This document shows, piece after piece, positions 23,077-32,345 of a stretch of DNA of 35,573 nt (position 1 is its first letter; each line of letters opens with the position of its first letter). A program made the translations under genes and the position numbers. The notes beneath the pieces were generated by a model. The model was given only the letters and a program-made list of their open reading frames with translations, had not been told where the DNA came from and made no database searches. The DNA is from Burkholderiales bacterium (lineage in GTDB: Bacteria; Pseudomonadota; Gammaproteobacteria; Burkholderiales; Burkholderiaceae_E): the NCBI GenBank assembly GCA_003576795.1, contig QEVN01000006.1, forward strand, positions 1 to 35,573, in the 5' to 3' direction.

Positions 23077-23752
23077 GATCGTGCCCCTGTCCGTCGTACG
23101 ACGGCCCGTACCCTTCCTCGCGGATCACGCGCTGCACGATCTCGCGCGCCGGGATCGTGACCGGCTGGTAGATCACGCGCTGCTGCTCGGGGTCGTAGCG
23201 CATCTCGACGTAGCCGCTGACCGGGAAGTCCTTGCGGAACGGGTGTCCGACGAAACCGTAGTCGGTGAGGATGCGGCGCAGGTCGGGGTGGCCCTCGAAG
23301 ACGATGCCGTAGAGATCGAAGGCCTCGCGCTCGAACCAGTCGGCCGTCGGCCACACGCCGGTGACCGACGCGATGACCGGAAACTCGTCGTCGGCGCAGA
23401 AGCTGCGCACGCGAACGCGCTGGTTGCGCTCGACCGACAGCAGATGCAGCACGACGGCGAAGCGCCTGCCGTCCCAGTTGCCGTCGCGGTAGCCGGCGTA
23501 ATCGACGCCGCAGAGGTCGATCATCGTGTCGAAGCGCAGCCGCGGGTCGTCGCGCAGGCGCAGCGCGGCCGCCTCGTGCATCGCGGGATCGATCTCGACG
23601 GTGATCTCGCCGAGCCGCACCACCAGGCGGCGCAGCGCATCGCCGAGGGCGTCGCGCAGCGCCGCTTCGAGCGCCTGCAGCGCAGTGACGGGAGCGTCGG
23701 TATGGGGCATGGCAGGCTGCTCGGCCGGGCGGGGGGCGGGCGTCTCGGGCAT
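23069..23752 (-). CDS. nuoC: NADH-quinone oxidoreductase subunit C
   Basis: A 227-residue peripheral-arm subunit (30-kDa family). Hallmarks: [20 protein letters not shown] and [19 protein letters not shown]. The first roughly 20 residues are Pro/Ala-rich; the Met at residue 15 is an alternative start. It begins 5 nt after the nuoB stop and overlaps nuoD by 8 nt. Confidence 0.96.
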   Translation of the reverse strand: MPETPAPRPAEQPAMPHTDAPVTALQALEAALRDALGDALRRLVVRLGEITVEIDPAMHEAAALRLRDDPRLRFDTMIDLCGVDYAGYRDGNWDGRRFAVVLHLLSVERNQRVRVRSFCADDEFPVIASVTGVWPTADWFEREAFDLYGIVFEGHPDLRRILTDYGFVGHPFRKDFPVSGYVEMRYDPEQQRVIYQPVTIPAREIVQRVIREEGYGPSYDGQGHDRG

Positions 23753-23757
23753 GGCGA

Positions 23758-24234
23758 CTAGCGCGCGATCGTGCTGGTGCGCCGGATCTTGTCCTGCAGC
23801 TGGATGATCCCGTAGATCAGCGCTTCGGCGGTGGGCGGGCAGCCCGGCACGTAGATGTCCACCGGGACGATGCGATCGCAGCCGCGCACGACCGAGTACG
23901 AGTAGTGGTAGTAGCCGCCGCCGTTGGCGCACGACCCCATCGAGATGACCCAGCGCGGCTCGGGCATCTGGTCGTACACCTTGCGCAGCGCCGGCGCCAT
24001 CTTGTTGCACAGCGTGCCGGCGACGATCATCACGTCGGACTGCCGCGGGCTGGGGCGGAACATGACGCCGAAGCGGTCGAGGTCGTAGCGCGCCGCGCCC
24101 GCGTGCATCATTTCCACCGCGCAGCAGGCCAGGCCGAAGGTCATCGGCCACATCGATCCGGTGCGGGTCCAGTTGACGAGCTTGTCGAGCTGCGTCGTGA
24201 CGAAACCCTGATTCAGTACTCCTTCGATGCCCAT
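23758..24234 (-). CDS. nuoB: NADH-quinone oxidoreductase subunit B
   Basis: A 158-residue complex I subunit holding cluster N2, the last electron donor to quinone. Ligands are the tandem cysteines C37-C38 ([10 protein letters not shown]), C102 (GSCANGG) and C132 (PGCPP). A longer frame starts at 24264, but the ATG at 24234 gives the normal family N terminus ([11 protein letters not shown]) and has GGAGGGG 6 nt upstream, so I place the start there. Confidence 0.97.
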   Translation of the reverse strand: MGIEGVLNQGFVTTQLDKLVNWTRTGSMWPMTFGLACCAVEMMHAGAARYDLDRFGVMFRPSPRQSDVMIVAGTLCNKMAPALRKVYDQMPEPRWVISMGSCANGGGYYHYSYSVVRGCDRIVPVDIYVPGCPPTAEALIYGIIQLQDKIRRTSTIAR

Positions 24235-24240
24235 CGAGAG

Positions 24241-24247
24241 CCCCTCC
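24241..24247 (-). promoter_or_regulatory. Ribosome binding site deciding the nuoB start
   Basis: On the - strand GGAGGGG lies 6 nt before the ATG at 24234. It would sit inside the coding sequence if the upstream ATG at 24264 were used. Confidence 0.7.
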
Positions 24248-24314
24248 GGGGCAGAGCGCGACACGAAAGCCGCGCGAGCATGTGATTACCGCGACGACGC
24301 GCAGACCTGCGCGA

Positions 24315-24671
24315 TCACTCCCAGTCGAGCGCGCCCCGCTTCCATTCGAACAGGAACCCGACGACGAGAATCGCCAGGAAGATCATCATCGACACGAAAC
24401 CGAAGAATCCGATCGCGTCGAGCGAGACCGCCCAGGGAAACAGGAAGGCGATCTCGAGATCGAAGAGGATGAACAGGATCGCCACCAGGTAGTAGCGAAC
24501 GTCGAATCGCATGTGGGCGTCTTCGAAGGCTTCGAAGCCGCACTCGTAGGGGGAGAGCTTCTCGGGGTCGGGCCGGGTAGGGCCGAGCAGCTTGCCGATG
24601 AGCATCGGGCCGATGCCGACGGCAATGCCCACCAGGACGAACAGCAGGACGGGCAGGTAGTTTTCGAGCAT
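24315..24671 (-). CDS. nuoA: NADH-quinone oxidoreductase subunit A
   Basis: A 118-residue complex I membrane subunit with three spans, the usual length. Hallmarks: [20 protein letters not shown] (with the loop Cys near the quinone site) and [20 protein letters not shown] with conserved acidic residues. The ATG lies 14 nt after the 3' CCA of tRNA-Leu; AGGA within those 14 nt is the ribosome binding site. It is the first nuo gene. Confidence 0.97.
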   Translation of the reverse strand: MLENYLPVLLFVLVGIAVGIGPMLIGKLLGPTRPDPEKLSPYECGFEAFEDAHMRFDVRYYLVAILFILFDLEIAFLFPWAVSLDAIGFFGFVSMMIFLAILVVGFLFEWKRGALDWE

Positions 24672-24685
24672 CGAGAGATCCTGAC

Positions 24686-24770
24686 TGGTGCCGACGGCGA
24701 GACTCGAACTCGCACAGCTTTCGCCACTACCCCCTCAAGATAGCGTGTCTACCAATTCCACCACGTCGGC
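24686..24770 (-). tRNA. leuU: tRNA-Leu (anticodon GAG)
   Basis: An 85-nt tRNA on the - strand with encoded CCA. The 7-bp acceptor stem pairs GCCGACG with CGTCGGC. The D arm is closed by GTG/CAC, the anticodon stem is CTATC/GGTAG with loop TTGAGGG, and the T arm is GCGAG-TTCGAGT-CTCGC. A class II variable arm (about 13 nt) fits leucine. The anticodon GAG lies at 24734-24736 and reads CUC and CUU. The neighbour secG matches the known secG-leuU pairing of E. coli. Confidence 0.96.
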
Positions 24771-24828
24771 ACGAATCGGATCGCGAGCCCATCGGGAGCG
24801 AGCCTGCGATCCATCGAGAAAGCCCTCT

Positions 24829-24857
24829 ATTCTACTTCGGAATGTCGTTCGCTCCAA
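24829..24857 (-). promoter_or_regulatory. Possible sigma-70 promoter for tRNA-Leu and nuo
   Basis: On the - strand TTGGAG (24852-24857), a 17-nt spacer, then TAGAAT (24829-24834), which overlaps the secG stop codon. The -10 box matches 5 of 6 consensus bases, the -35 only 3. A GC-rich stretch follows. Transcription would begin about 50 nt before the tRNA. Unproven. Confidence 0.35.
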
Positions 24858-25389
24858 AACCGCTGCTCGCGGGCGTCGATGACGCGGGTGCGGCAGCGCC
24901 CGAAGCCGGTGCGGGCGCCGTCGAACCCGGTGCGGCGGCCGTCGAAGCAGGCGCGGAGGAAGCGGATGCGGACGCGGAGGAAGCAGGTGCGGACGCACCG
25001 GACGCCGGCGCGGACGCACCGGAGGCGGGCGCATCGGCGCCGGACGCAGGTGCGCTCGAGGGAACGTCGGACGCGGGCACGTCCGAGGGCCGCGGAGCCG
25101 GCGCCGAGGCGGGCGGCGCCGTTTCCATCACGCTCGCCGGCGCCTCCGGACGCTGGTAACCGAACATCGCCAGCACCAGCGTGCTTGCGAAGAACACGGC
25201 CGCGAGCACCGCGGTGAAGCGACTCAGGAAGTTCGCGGATCCGCTCGCGCCGAACAGGCTGCCCGAAGCGCCCCCGCCGAATGCCGCGCCCATGTCGGCG
25301 CCCTTGCCGTGCTGCAGCAGCACGAGCAGGATCACGCCCAATGCAGCGAGCACCTGCACGACCATCAGCAGATTGACCAGCCAGGTCAT
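24832..25389 (-). CDS. secG: Preprotein translocase subunit SecG with long low-complexity tail
   Basis: A 185-residue auxiliary subunit of the SecYEG protein channel. Two membrane spans lie at about 4-25 and 57-77, with the conserved cytoplasmic loop LLQHGKGADMGAAFGGGASG between them. E. coli SecG is about 110 residues; here residues 81-185 are an Ala/Ser/Pro/Gly tail with repeated ASGA(D/S)APAS units, so only the first 80 residues carry the family fold. It starts 25 nt after the tpiA stop with GAGGAG 7 nt upstream, and tRNA-Leu follows 61 nt later. Confidence 0.95.
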   Translation of the reverse strand: MTWLVNLLMVVQVLAALGVILLVLLQHGKGADMGAAFGGGASGSLFGASGSANFLSRFTAVLAAVFFASTLVLAMFGYQRPEAPASVMETAPPASAPAPRPSDVPASDVPSSAPASGADAPASGASAPASGASAPASSASASASSAPASTAAAPGSTAPAPASGAAAPASSTPASSGFGANDIPK

Positions 25390-25414
25390 CGAAACACTCC
25401 TCGAAGCAGGTGAG

Positions 25415-26233
25415 TCAGCGCTCGACAGAGACGCCGCTGTGCGCTGCCGCGGCGCGGCAGATCGCAAGGAAATCGTCGGCGATCAGCGCAGCCCCGCCGA
25501 TCAGGCCGCCGTCGATATCAGGCATCGCGAACAGGCTGCCCGCGTTCTCGGGCTTGACGCTGCCGCCGTAGAGGATGCGCGTGGCGCGGCCCTCGCCGGC
25601 GAGCGCAGCCAGCCGCGAGCGAATGAAGGCGTGCGCCTGCTGCGCGATCTCGGGCGAGGCGCTGCGGCCGGTGCCGATGGCCCAGACCGGCTCGTAGGCG
25701 AGCACGAATCGCTCGGCGGGCATCGGCGCGGCGACGTCGCCGCCCCGCTGCGCCTGGCTCGCCGCGCCCACGAGCGCGTCGACCTGGCGGGCGAGCACGG
25801 CTTCGGTGCGACCCGACTCGCGCTCTTCGAGCGTCTCGCCGATGCAGGCGATGATGCCCAGGCCGTGTGCGGCGGCCATCGTCAGTTTGGCGCAGACGTC
25901 GTCGTCGGTTTCGCCCATCGACTGGCGCCGCTCCGAGTGCCCGACGATGACCCAGCGGCAGCCCAGGTCGACCAGCATCGTGGCGGACACCTCGCCGGTG
26001 AACGCGCCGTTGGGCCGGTCGCTGACGTTCTGCGCGCCCCGCTCGATCGCACTGCCGGCCAGCAGACCGCCCGCCTGCGCGAGATACGGGAACGGCGGGC
26101 ACACGGCGATCTCGATGGCGGCGAGCGGCTCGCGCCCCAGGCTCGCGCGCAACTCGCCGAGCAGGTGCTCGTTGAACACCGTATCGCCGTTCATCTTCCA
26201 GTTGCCGGCGACGAGCGGCTTGCGTGTCTTCAT
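25415..26233 (-). CDS. tpiA: Triosephosphate isomerase
   Basis: A 272-residue TIM-barrel enzyme converting dihydroxyacetone phosphate to glyceraldehyde 3-phosphate. Catalytic residues are in place: K13 in GNWKMN, H99 in VIVGHSERR, and E181 in AYEPVWAIGTG with the mobile lid directly after. The phosphate-binding LYGGSV is near residue 220. It is about 20 residues longer than E. coli TpiA, mainly from an insertion near 155-172. It is the first gene of the tpiA-secG-tRNA unit, with a sigma-70-like promoter about 40 nt upstream. No strong ribosome binding site is seen. Confidence 0.97.
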   Translation of the reverse strand: MKTRKPLVAGNWKMNGDTVFNEHLLGELRASLGREPLAAIEIAVCPPFPYLAQAGGLLAGSAIERGAQNVSDRPNGAFTGEVSATMLVDLGCRWVIVGHSERRQSMGETDDDVCAKLTMAAAHGLGIIACIGETLEERESGRTEAVLARQVDALVGAASQAQRGGDVAAPMPAERFVLAYEPVWAIGTGRSASPEIAQQAHAFIRSRLAALAGEGRATRILYGGSVKPENAGSLFAMPDIDGGLIGGAALIADDFLAICRAAAAHSGVSVER

Positions 26234-26270
26234 CGGGGGAGGTGACCTGCGCTACGCGGGGAAACCGACC

Positions 26271-26300
26271 ATTCTAGGATGCGCGCAGAGGCAGGGTCAA
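26271..26300 (-). promoter_or_regulatory. Sigma-70-like promoter for tpiA
   Basis: On the - strand TTGACC (26295-26300), an 18-nt spacer, then TAGAAT (26271-26276). Both boxes match 5 of 6 consensus bases. The expected start is near 26264, giving a leader of about 30 nt to the tpiA ATG. It lies in the 88-nt gap after pssA. Confidence 0.55.
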
Positions 26301-26321
26301 ACCGGAAGCAGCGTCGAACAA

Positions 26322-27143
26322 CTAGTCTTCGTCGTCTTCGTCGAGGGCCTCTGCGTCGTTCCACGGGCGGCGGCGCCCGAAATGCACCTCGCCGCGGCGC
26401 CAGCGCCACAGCCACAGCAGCCAGCCGGAGACGCCGTACAGCAGGAACAGCGCGAACAGCACCGACGGGGGATCGGAAGACACGAGGACGAAGAGCATCA
26501 CCACGCCGATCACGAAGATGAAGGGCACGCTCTTCTTCAGATCGATGTCCTTGAAGCTGTAGAACGGAACGTTCGACACCATCGTGATGCCGGCGTAGAC
26601 GGTGAGGACGAACGACAGCCAGGCGAGATCCTCGCCGCTCACCGAAATCCATTTCGTCGCGCGCAGGTCGGTGACGATCCAGACCAGCCCGGCGACCAGC
26701 GCGGCGGCCGCGGGGCTGGGCAGCCCCTGGAAGAAGCGCTTGTCGACGACGCCGATGTTGGTGTTGAAGCGCGCCAGGCGCAACGCCGCGCCGGCGACGT
26801 AGACGAAGGCGGCCAGCCATCCCCACTTGCCCAGCCCGCGCAGCGACCACTCGTAGATGATCAGCGCGGGCGCCGCGCCGAAGGACACCATGTCGGACAG
26901 GCTGTCGTACTGCTCGCCGAAGGCGCTCTGCGTGTTCGTCATCCGCGCCACGCGTCCGTCCAGGCTGTCGAGCACCATCGCGATGAAGATCGCGATCGCC
27001 GCCGCCTCGAAGCGCACGTTCATCGCCTGCACGATCGCGTAGAAGCCGCAGAACAGCGACGCCGTGGTGAAAGCGTTGGGCAGCAGGTAGATGCGCCGCG
27101 AGCGGCGCGGCGCCAGGCCCTCGCCGCGGCGATCGTCAGGCAC
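26322..27143 (-). CDS. pssA: CDP-diacylglycerol-serine O-phosphatidyltransferase
   Basis: A 273-residue membrane enzyme making phosphatidylserine from CDP-diacylglycerol and serine. The CDP-alcohol phosphotransferase motif (Dx2DGxxARx8Gx3Dx3D) is complete: DSLDGRVAR followed by [10 protein letters not shown], in residues 59-84. Several hydrophobic spans follow. The tail is acidic (ALDEDDED). The start codon appears to be GTG at 27141-27143, overlapping the psd stop by 8 nt, so the two enzymes that make phosphatidylethanolamine are translationally coupled. Confidence 0.95.
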   Translation of the reverse strand: MPDDRRGEGLAPRRSRRIYLLPNAFTTASLFCGFYAIVQAMNVRFEAAAIAIFIAMVLDSLDGRVARMTNTQSAFGEQYDSLSDMVSFGAAPALIIYEWSLRGLGKWGWLAAFVYVAGAALRLARFNTNIGVVDKRFFQGLPSPAAAALVAGLVWIVTDLRATKWISVSGEDLAWLSFVLTVYAGITMVSNVPFYSFKDIDLKKSVPFIFVIGVVMLFVLVSSDPPSVLFALFLLYGVSGWLLWLWRWRRGEVHFGRRRPWNDAEALDEDDED

Positions 27144-27801
27144 GGCCGGCCTGCGGCAGTTCGGCGATCGGCGACGCCGTCGCGTGCACCTTCTCGCCCA
27201 CGCCGACGAACAGGCGCGAGCCGGGCGGCAGGTGCACGTCGACGCGCGAGCCGAAGCGGATGAAGCCGAAGCGCTGGCCGCGATGCAGCACGTCGCCCGG
27301 CTTCACGTAGCACAGGATGCGCCGCGCGACGAGGCCGGCGACCTGCACGCAGGTGACGAGCGAGCCGTCGTCGGCGCGGATCACGAGCGCGTTGCGCTCG
27401 TTGTGCTCGGAGGCCTTGGCAAGGTCGGCGTTGACGAACCTGCCGGCGAAATAGTCGACGCGCTCGATGCGCCCGTCCACCGGCGAGCGGTTCGAGTGCA
27501 CATTGAACACGTTCATGAACACCGAGACGCGCACCGTTTCGCGATTGCCCGCGTAGGGATCGCGCACCGTCTCGATCGAGATCACGCGGCCGTCGGCCGG
27601 AGCGAGCACCAGGCGCTCGCCGGCCGGCGCGTCGCGCGGCGGATCGCGAAAGAACTGCAGCACGAACAGCGCGATCAGCCACAGCGGAATCGACCACCAC
27701 CCGCCGACGAGGCTGACCGCCAATGCGACGACGAAGGCCAGCCCGATATACGGCCAGCCTTCGCGCGCGACGATCGGATGCGGGTAGCGGGGGCTGCTCA
27801 C
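27136..27801 (-). CDS. psd: Phosphatidylserine decarboxylase proenzyme (short form)
   Basis: A 221-residue pyruvoyl-dependent decarboxylase that makes phosphatidylethanolamine. Membrane spans lie at about 17-50; the catalytic core includes [24 protein letters not shown] and the self-cleavage site G184-S185 in [11 protein letters not shown], where S185 becomes the pyruvoyl group. Length fits the short archaeal/betaproteobacterial class. No ATG lies near the expected N terminus; GTG at 27799-27801 gives [15 protein letters not shown], matching the family start. It begins 2 nt after the ilvC stop with no clear ribosome binding site, suggesting coupling to ilvC translation. Confidence 0.93.
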   Translation of the reverse strand: MSSPRYPHPIVAREGWPYIGLAFVVALAVSLVGGWWSIPLWLIALFVLQFFRDPPRDAPAGERLVLAPADGRVISIETVRDPYAGNRETVRVSVFMNVFNVHSNRSPVDGRIERVDYFAGRFVNADLAKASEHNERNALVIRADDGSLVTCVQVAGLVARRILCYVKPGDVLHRGQRFGFIRFGSRVDVHLPPGSRLFVGVGEKVHATASPIAELPQAGRA

Positions 27802-27803
27802 AC

Positions 27804-28835
<1,032 letters not shown>

Positions 28836-29327
28836 CTAGATTTTGAGTACCCGCTCCCCGCGCGCGATTCCCGAGCTGCCCGTTCTCACGGTCTCGAGGA
28901 TCGATGCACGGTCGAGGGCGTCGATGAAGGCGTCGAGTTTCTGGCCGTCGCCGGTCAGCTCGATGGTATAGGTGCGGTCGGTGACGTCGATGATGCGGCC
29001 GCGGAAGATGTCGGCCATGCGCTTCATCTCCTCGCGCTCCTTGCCGGTGGCGCGCACCTTGATCAGCATCAGCTCGCGCTCGATGAAGGGACTCTCGGTG
29101 AGGTCGACGACCTTCACGACGTCGATGAGCCGGTTCAGCTGCTTGGTGATCTGCTCGATGACTTCGTCCGAGCCGCTGGTGACCACCGTCATCCGCGACA
29201 GCGAGCGGTCTTCGGTGGGCGCCACCGTGAGCGTCTCGATGTTGTAGCCGCGCGCCGAGAACAGGCCGACCACGCGCGAGAGCGCGCCCGGCTCGTTTTC
29301 CATCAGGATCGAAACGATGTGCTTCAT
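28836..29327 (-). CDS. ilvH: Acetolactate synthase small (regulatory) subunit
   Basis: A 163-residue regulatory subunit. The N-terminal ACT domain (about 2-75) has [20 protein letters not shown] and [12 protein letters not shown], the valine-feedback site region of this family. The C-terminal ALS_ss domain follows. It starts 11 nt after the ilvB stop and pairs with it. Confidence 0.97.
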   Translation of the reverse strand: MKHIVSILMENEPGALSRVVGLFSARGYNIETLTVAPTEDRSLSRMTVVTSGSDEVIEQITKQLNRLIDVVKVVDLTESPFIERELMLIKVRATGKEREEMKRMADIFRGRIIDVTDRTYTIELTGDGQKLDAFIDALDRASILETVRTGSSGIARGERVLKI

Positions 29328-29338
29328 CGCCGTGGGCC

Positions 29339-31060
29339 TCACAGGTCTTCGGAGCCGAGCAGCATTTCGGTCAGGCCCTTGCCGCCCTGCACCATCGGCC
29401 AGACGTTCTCGGTCTTGTCGGTGATGAAATCGAGGAAGACGAGCCGGTCCTTGTACTTGCCGAAGGCGTCGCGCAACGTCGGCTCGACGTCCTTCGGCCG
29501 CTCGACGCGGATGCCCACGTGCCCGTAGGCCTGGGCCAGCGCGACGAAATCGGGCAGCGCATCGACGTACGACTGCGAATAGCGGCTGCCGTACTCGATC
29601 TGCTGCCACTGGCGCACCATGCCCAGGTAGCCGTTGTTCAGGTTGACGATCTTCACCGGCAGGTTGTACTGCCGGCAGGTCGACAGCTCCTGGATGTTCA
29701 TCTGGATCGAGCCTTCGCCGGTGATGCACGCGACCTTCGCCCCGGGGTTGGCGAGCAGCACGCCCATCGCGAACGGCAGCCCGACGCCCATCGTGCCCAG
29801 GCCGCCGGAGTTGATCCAGCGCCGCGGCTTGTCGAACGAATAGTACTGGGCCGCCCACATCTGGTGCTGGCCGACGTCGGAAGTGACGAAGGCGTCGCCG
29901 TCGGTGACTTCCCACAGCTTCTGCACGACCGATTGCGGCTTGATCACCTCGTCGCTCGAGCGGTACTTCAGGCAATTGCGCCCGCGCCACTCGTCGATCT
30001 GCTTCCACCAGTTCGCCACCGCCGCGGCGTTCGTCTTCTGGCCGGCGGCCAGCGTCTGCTCGAGCAGCGCGATCATCTCGCGCAGCGTCTCGCGCACATC
30101 GCCCACGATCGGCACGTCCACCCGCACGCGCTTGGAGATCGACGAGGGGTCGATGTCGAGGTGAATGATCTTGCGCGGGTTCTGCGCGAAGTGCTTCGGA
30201 TTGCCGATCACGCGGTCGTCGAAGCGCGAGCCGATGCCGATCAGCACGTCGCAGTGCTGCATCGCCATGTTCGCCTCGTAGGTGCCGTGCATGCCGGGCA
30301 TGCCGACCCACTTGCGCTCGCTCGACCGGTAGCCGCCCAGGCCCATCAGCGTGGTGGTGACCGGGAAGTCGAGCAGCTCGGCGAAGCGGTTCAGTTCTTC
30401 GGAAGCGTTGGCCAGCACGACGCCGCCGCCGGCGTAGATCATCGGCCGCTCGGCAGTGAGGATCAGGCCGAGCGCCTTCTTGATCTGCCCCTGGTGCCCG
30501 CGCGTGACCGGGTTGTACGAGCGCATCGACACCGTCTTCGGATACTCGAAGCGGCACTGCGCGCGCGTGACGTCCTTCGGAATGTCGACGAGCACCGGGC
30601 CCGGACGGCCCGTGGAGGCGATGTGGAAGGCCTTCTTGATCGTGACGGCCAGCTCGCGCACGTCCTTCACGAGGAAGTTGTGCTTCACGCACGGACGCGT
30701 GATGCCCACCGTATCGGCCTCCTGGAAGGCGTCTTCGCCGATCGCGTGCGTGGGCACCTGTCCGGTGAGCACGACCATCGGGATGGAGTCGGTGTAGGCG
30801 GTGGCGATGCCGGTGACGGCATTGGTGACGCCCGGCCCGCTGGTGACCAGGCACACGCCGACCTTGCCGGTGGAGCGCGCATAGCCGTCGGCCGCGTGCG
30901 CGGCGGCCTGTTCGTGGCGCACGAGCACGTGGCGGATCTTCTCCTGGTTGAAGATCGCGTCGTAGATGTAGAGAACGGCGCCGCCGGGATAGCCGAAGAC
31001 GTGCTCGACGCCTTCTTCCTGCAGACAACGGACGACGATTTCCGCGCCGGTGAGTTCCAT
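29339..31060 (-). CDS. ilvB: Acetolactate synthase large (catalytic) subunit
   Basis: A 573-residue thiamin-diphosphate enzyme that condenses two pyruvates (or pyruvate and 2-oxobutyrate), the first common step of branched-chain amino acid synthesis. The cofactor-activating glutamate is E50 in VRHEQAAAH; the diphosphate/Mg motif GEGSIQMN lies near residue 440 and ends in LNN. It could equally be named ilvI. The ATG at 31060 gives [10 protein letters not shown] and has AGGA 9 nt upstream. It heads the ilvB-ilvH-ilvC-psd-pssA operon. Confidence 0.97.
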   Translation of the reverse strand: MELTGAEIVVRCLQEEGVEHVFGYPGGAVLYIYDAIFNQEKIRHVLVRHEQAAAHAADGYARSTGKVGVCLVTSGPGVTNAVTGIATAYTDSIPMVVLTGQVPTHAIGEDAFQEADTVGITRPCVKHNFLVKDVRELAVTIKKAFHIASTGRPGPVLVDIPKDVTRAQCRFEYPKTVSMRSYNPVTRGHQGQIKKALGLILTAERPMIYAGGGVVLANASEELNRFAELLDFPVTTTLMGLGGYRSSERKWVGMPGMHGTYEANMAMQHCDVLIGIGSRFDDRVIGNPKHFAQNPRKIIHLDIDPSSISKRVRVDVPIVGDVRETLREMIALLEQTLAAGQKTNAAAVANWWKQIDEWRGRNCLKYRSSDEVIKPQSVVQKLWEVTDGDAFVTSDVGQHQMWAAQYYSFDKPRRWINSGGLGTMGVGLPFAMGVLLANPGAKVACITGEGSIQMNIQELSTCRQYNLPVKIVNLNNGYLGMVRQWQQIEYGSRYSQSYVDALPDFVALAQAYGHVGIRVERPKDVEPTLRDAFGKYKDRLVFLDFITDKTENVWPMVQGGKGLTEMLLGSEDL

Positions 31061-31095
31061 CTGAGGTAGTCCTTTCAAGGGCAGGAGGATCCGCC

Positions 31096-31116
31096 GCCGG
31101 CGCCATGGCCGCCGGC
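31096..31116 (-). repeat. Perfect 7-bp hairpin in the ilvB leader
   Basis: GCCGGCG, a 7-nt loop, CGCCGGC. In the RNA, the flanking GGAGGCAG and CTGCC/CCTCC stretches can also pair, so alternative folds are possible. No T-run follows. Whether it regulates ilvB is unknown. Confidence 0.35.
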
Positions 31117-31240
31117 TGCTGCCTCCGGGGCCACGACGCAGACCTCGACACGGGTCCTGCGAGTTTTGATCGGATGCGCCGGACGTGCCTCTCGTGAAGA
31201 CGGTCCGATGCAGTTTTCGCGCGTAGGGGATAAGCGAAAG

Positions 31241-31270
31241 AGAATACTGCGGCGCAGCACCGGCGGTCAA
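31241..31270 (-). promoter_or_regulatory. Sigma-70-like promoter for ilvB operon
   Basis: On the - strand TTGACC (31265-31270), an 18-nt spacer, TATTCT (31241-31246). Matches are 5 of 6 and 4 of 6. The expected start near 31234 leaves an untranslated leader of about 174 nt. Confidence 0.45.
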
Positions 31271-31299
31271 GGCGCCTGCGCGCGCCCACGCGACCCTTC

Positions 31300-31308
31300 T
31301 GCTAGCAT
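31300..31308 (+). promoter_or_regulatory. Possible extended -10 promoter for the sigma-factor operon
   Basis: TGC followed directly by TAGCAT, an extended -10 type element about 45 nt before the sigma-factor ATG. No good -35 box is seen. It lies in the divergent gap with ilvB (31061-31353), which holds no gene I can support. Confidence 0.3.
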
Positions 31309-31353
31309 CCGCAGCGTCTTTCTCGTCGAGGATCGCGCCGCTCGAAGGCCCGA

Positions 31354-31917
31354 ATGGCAAGCCGCCAGGAGTTGTCCGATTTTCTCGCCGGGGTCGAGCG
31401 CCGGGCGTTCAAGCATGCGATGTTCGCGTTGCGCGACAGCGACGGCGCGCTCGACGTCGTGCAGGACGCGATGCTGCGGCTGGCGAGCCGCTACGGCACG
31501 CGGCCGGCCGCGGAACTGCCGATGCTCTTTCACCGCATCCTGCAGAACGCGATCACCGACCATTTCCGGCGCCTGCGCGTGCGCAGCCTGTGGACGACGC
31601 CGCTTTCGTCGCTGCAGAACGACCAGAACGGCGAGCAGACCGAGTCCGAGGCGCTGGAGGCGCTGGACGTCGGCAGCGACGCCGACGAGCCCGCCGGCGA
31701 GGTCGAACGCGCGCAACTGCGCACGATTCTCGACGAGGAAATCGCCCGCCTGCCGCGGCGTCAACGCGAGGCCTTCCTGCTGCGTTACTGGGAGGATCTG
31801 AACGTTGCCGAGACGGCGCTCGCCATGGGCTGCTCGGAAGGAAGCGTGAAGACACACTGCTCGCGCGCCGCGCATGCGCTGGCCGAAGCCCTCGCCGCCC
31901 GCGGAATCGAACGATGA
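31354..31917 (+). CDS. ECF-like RNA polymerase sigma factor
   Basis: A 187-residue sigma-70-family protein with only regions 2 and 4. Region 2 spans about 10-75 (DVVQDAMLRL, then LFHRILQNAITDHFRR). An acidic linker (about 92-118) separates it from region 4 at about 123-180 (LPRRQREAFLLRYWEDLNV, then the helix-turn-helix CSEGSVKTHCSRA). Such factors direct polymerase to stress or envelope genes and are usually held by an anti-sigma factor. AAGG lies 5 nt before the ATG. Its stop overlaps the next start (ATGA), and that next product is a one-span membrane protein, so I infer a sigma/anti-sigma pair. Confidence 0.92.
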   Translation: MASRQELSDFLAGVERRAFKHAMFALRDSDGALDVVQDAMLRLASRYGTRPAAELPMLFHRILQNAITDHFRRLRVRSLWTTPLSSLQNDQNGEQTESEALEALDVGSDADEPAGEVERAQLRTILDEEIARLPRRQREAFLLRYWEDLNVAETALAMGCSEGSVKTHCSRAAHALAEALAARGIER

Positions 31918-32345
31918 ACGAAAGAGAACTCGCCCGGATCGTCCGCGTCGCCCTCGACGAATCCGCCGATCGTCTACCGTACCGGACCATCCATCGGCTC
32001 GAAGCCGCACGGGCCGCGGCGCTGGCGCACGCCCGCGTCGAAGCGGCGCCGCGCCCGGCCCACGAAATCGTGCGCGTCGGGCACCGCCCGACCGCCGAGC
32101 TGGCCGGCGGCCCCGCGCCGCGGCTGGCCTGGCGCATCGCTGCGGTCGTCGTCCCGATCGCGCTCCTCGCGGCCGGGCTGTTCGGCATCTCGGTACTGGA
32201 TACGCACCAGCGCGCAGACGACCTCGCCGAACTCGACGCGGCGATGATCGCCGACGAGGTTCCGATCTCGGCATACGCCGACCGGGGCTTCGGCGTGTAC
32301 CTGCGCAACGTGTCGTCGCAGCCCCGGGGGCACGAAGAACGATGA
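31914..32345 (+). CDS. Single-span membrane protein, DUF3619-like; candidate anti-sigma factor
   Basis: A 143-residue protein. About 73 hydrophilic residues precede one hydrophobic segment at about 74-95 (IAAVVVPIALLAAGLFGISV), then about 48 residues ending in a polar tail. Arg residues before the span predict the N terminus in the cytoplasm. It resembles the DUF3619 family, found in betaproteobacteria next to this sigma factor; no function is established that I know. The layout, short cytoplasmic N part plus one span and coupling to a sigma gene by ATGA overlap, is that of small anti-sigma factors such as CnrY. That role is inferred. Confidence 0.75.
   Translation: MNERELARIVRVALDESADRLPYRTIHRLEAARAAALAHARVEAAPRPAHEIVRVGHRPTAELAGGPAPRLAWRIAAVVVPIALLAAGLFGISVLDTHQRADDLAELDAAMIADEVPISAYADRGFGVYLRNVSSQPRGHEER

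Noticed and set aside
24235-24264. Ten-residue longer NuoB starting at 24264
   Set aside because: The extra residues are not found in the family, and a strong ribosome binding site lies inside them just before the normal ATG.
31075-31260. Leader peptide attenuator before ilvB (a stretch with four Val in seven codons)
   Set aside because: Its only ATG lies upstream of the likely transcription start, it lacks a ribosome binding site, there is no Ile or Leu run and no T-run terminator follows.
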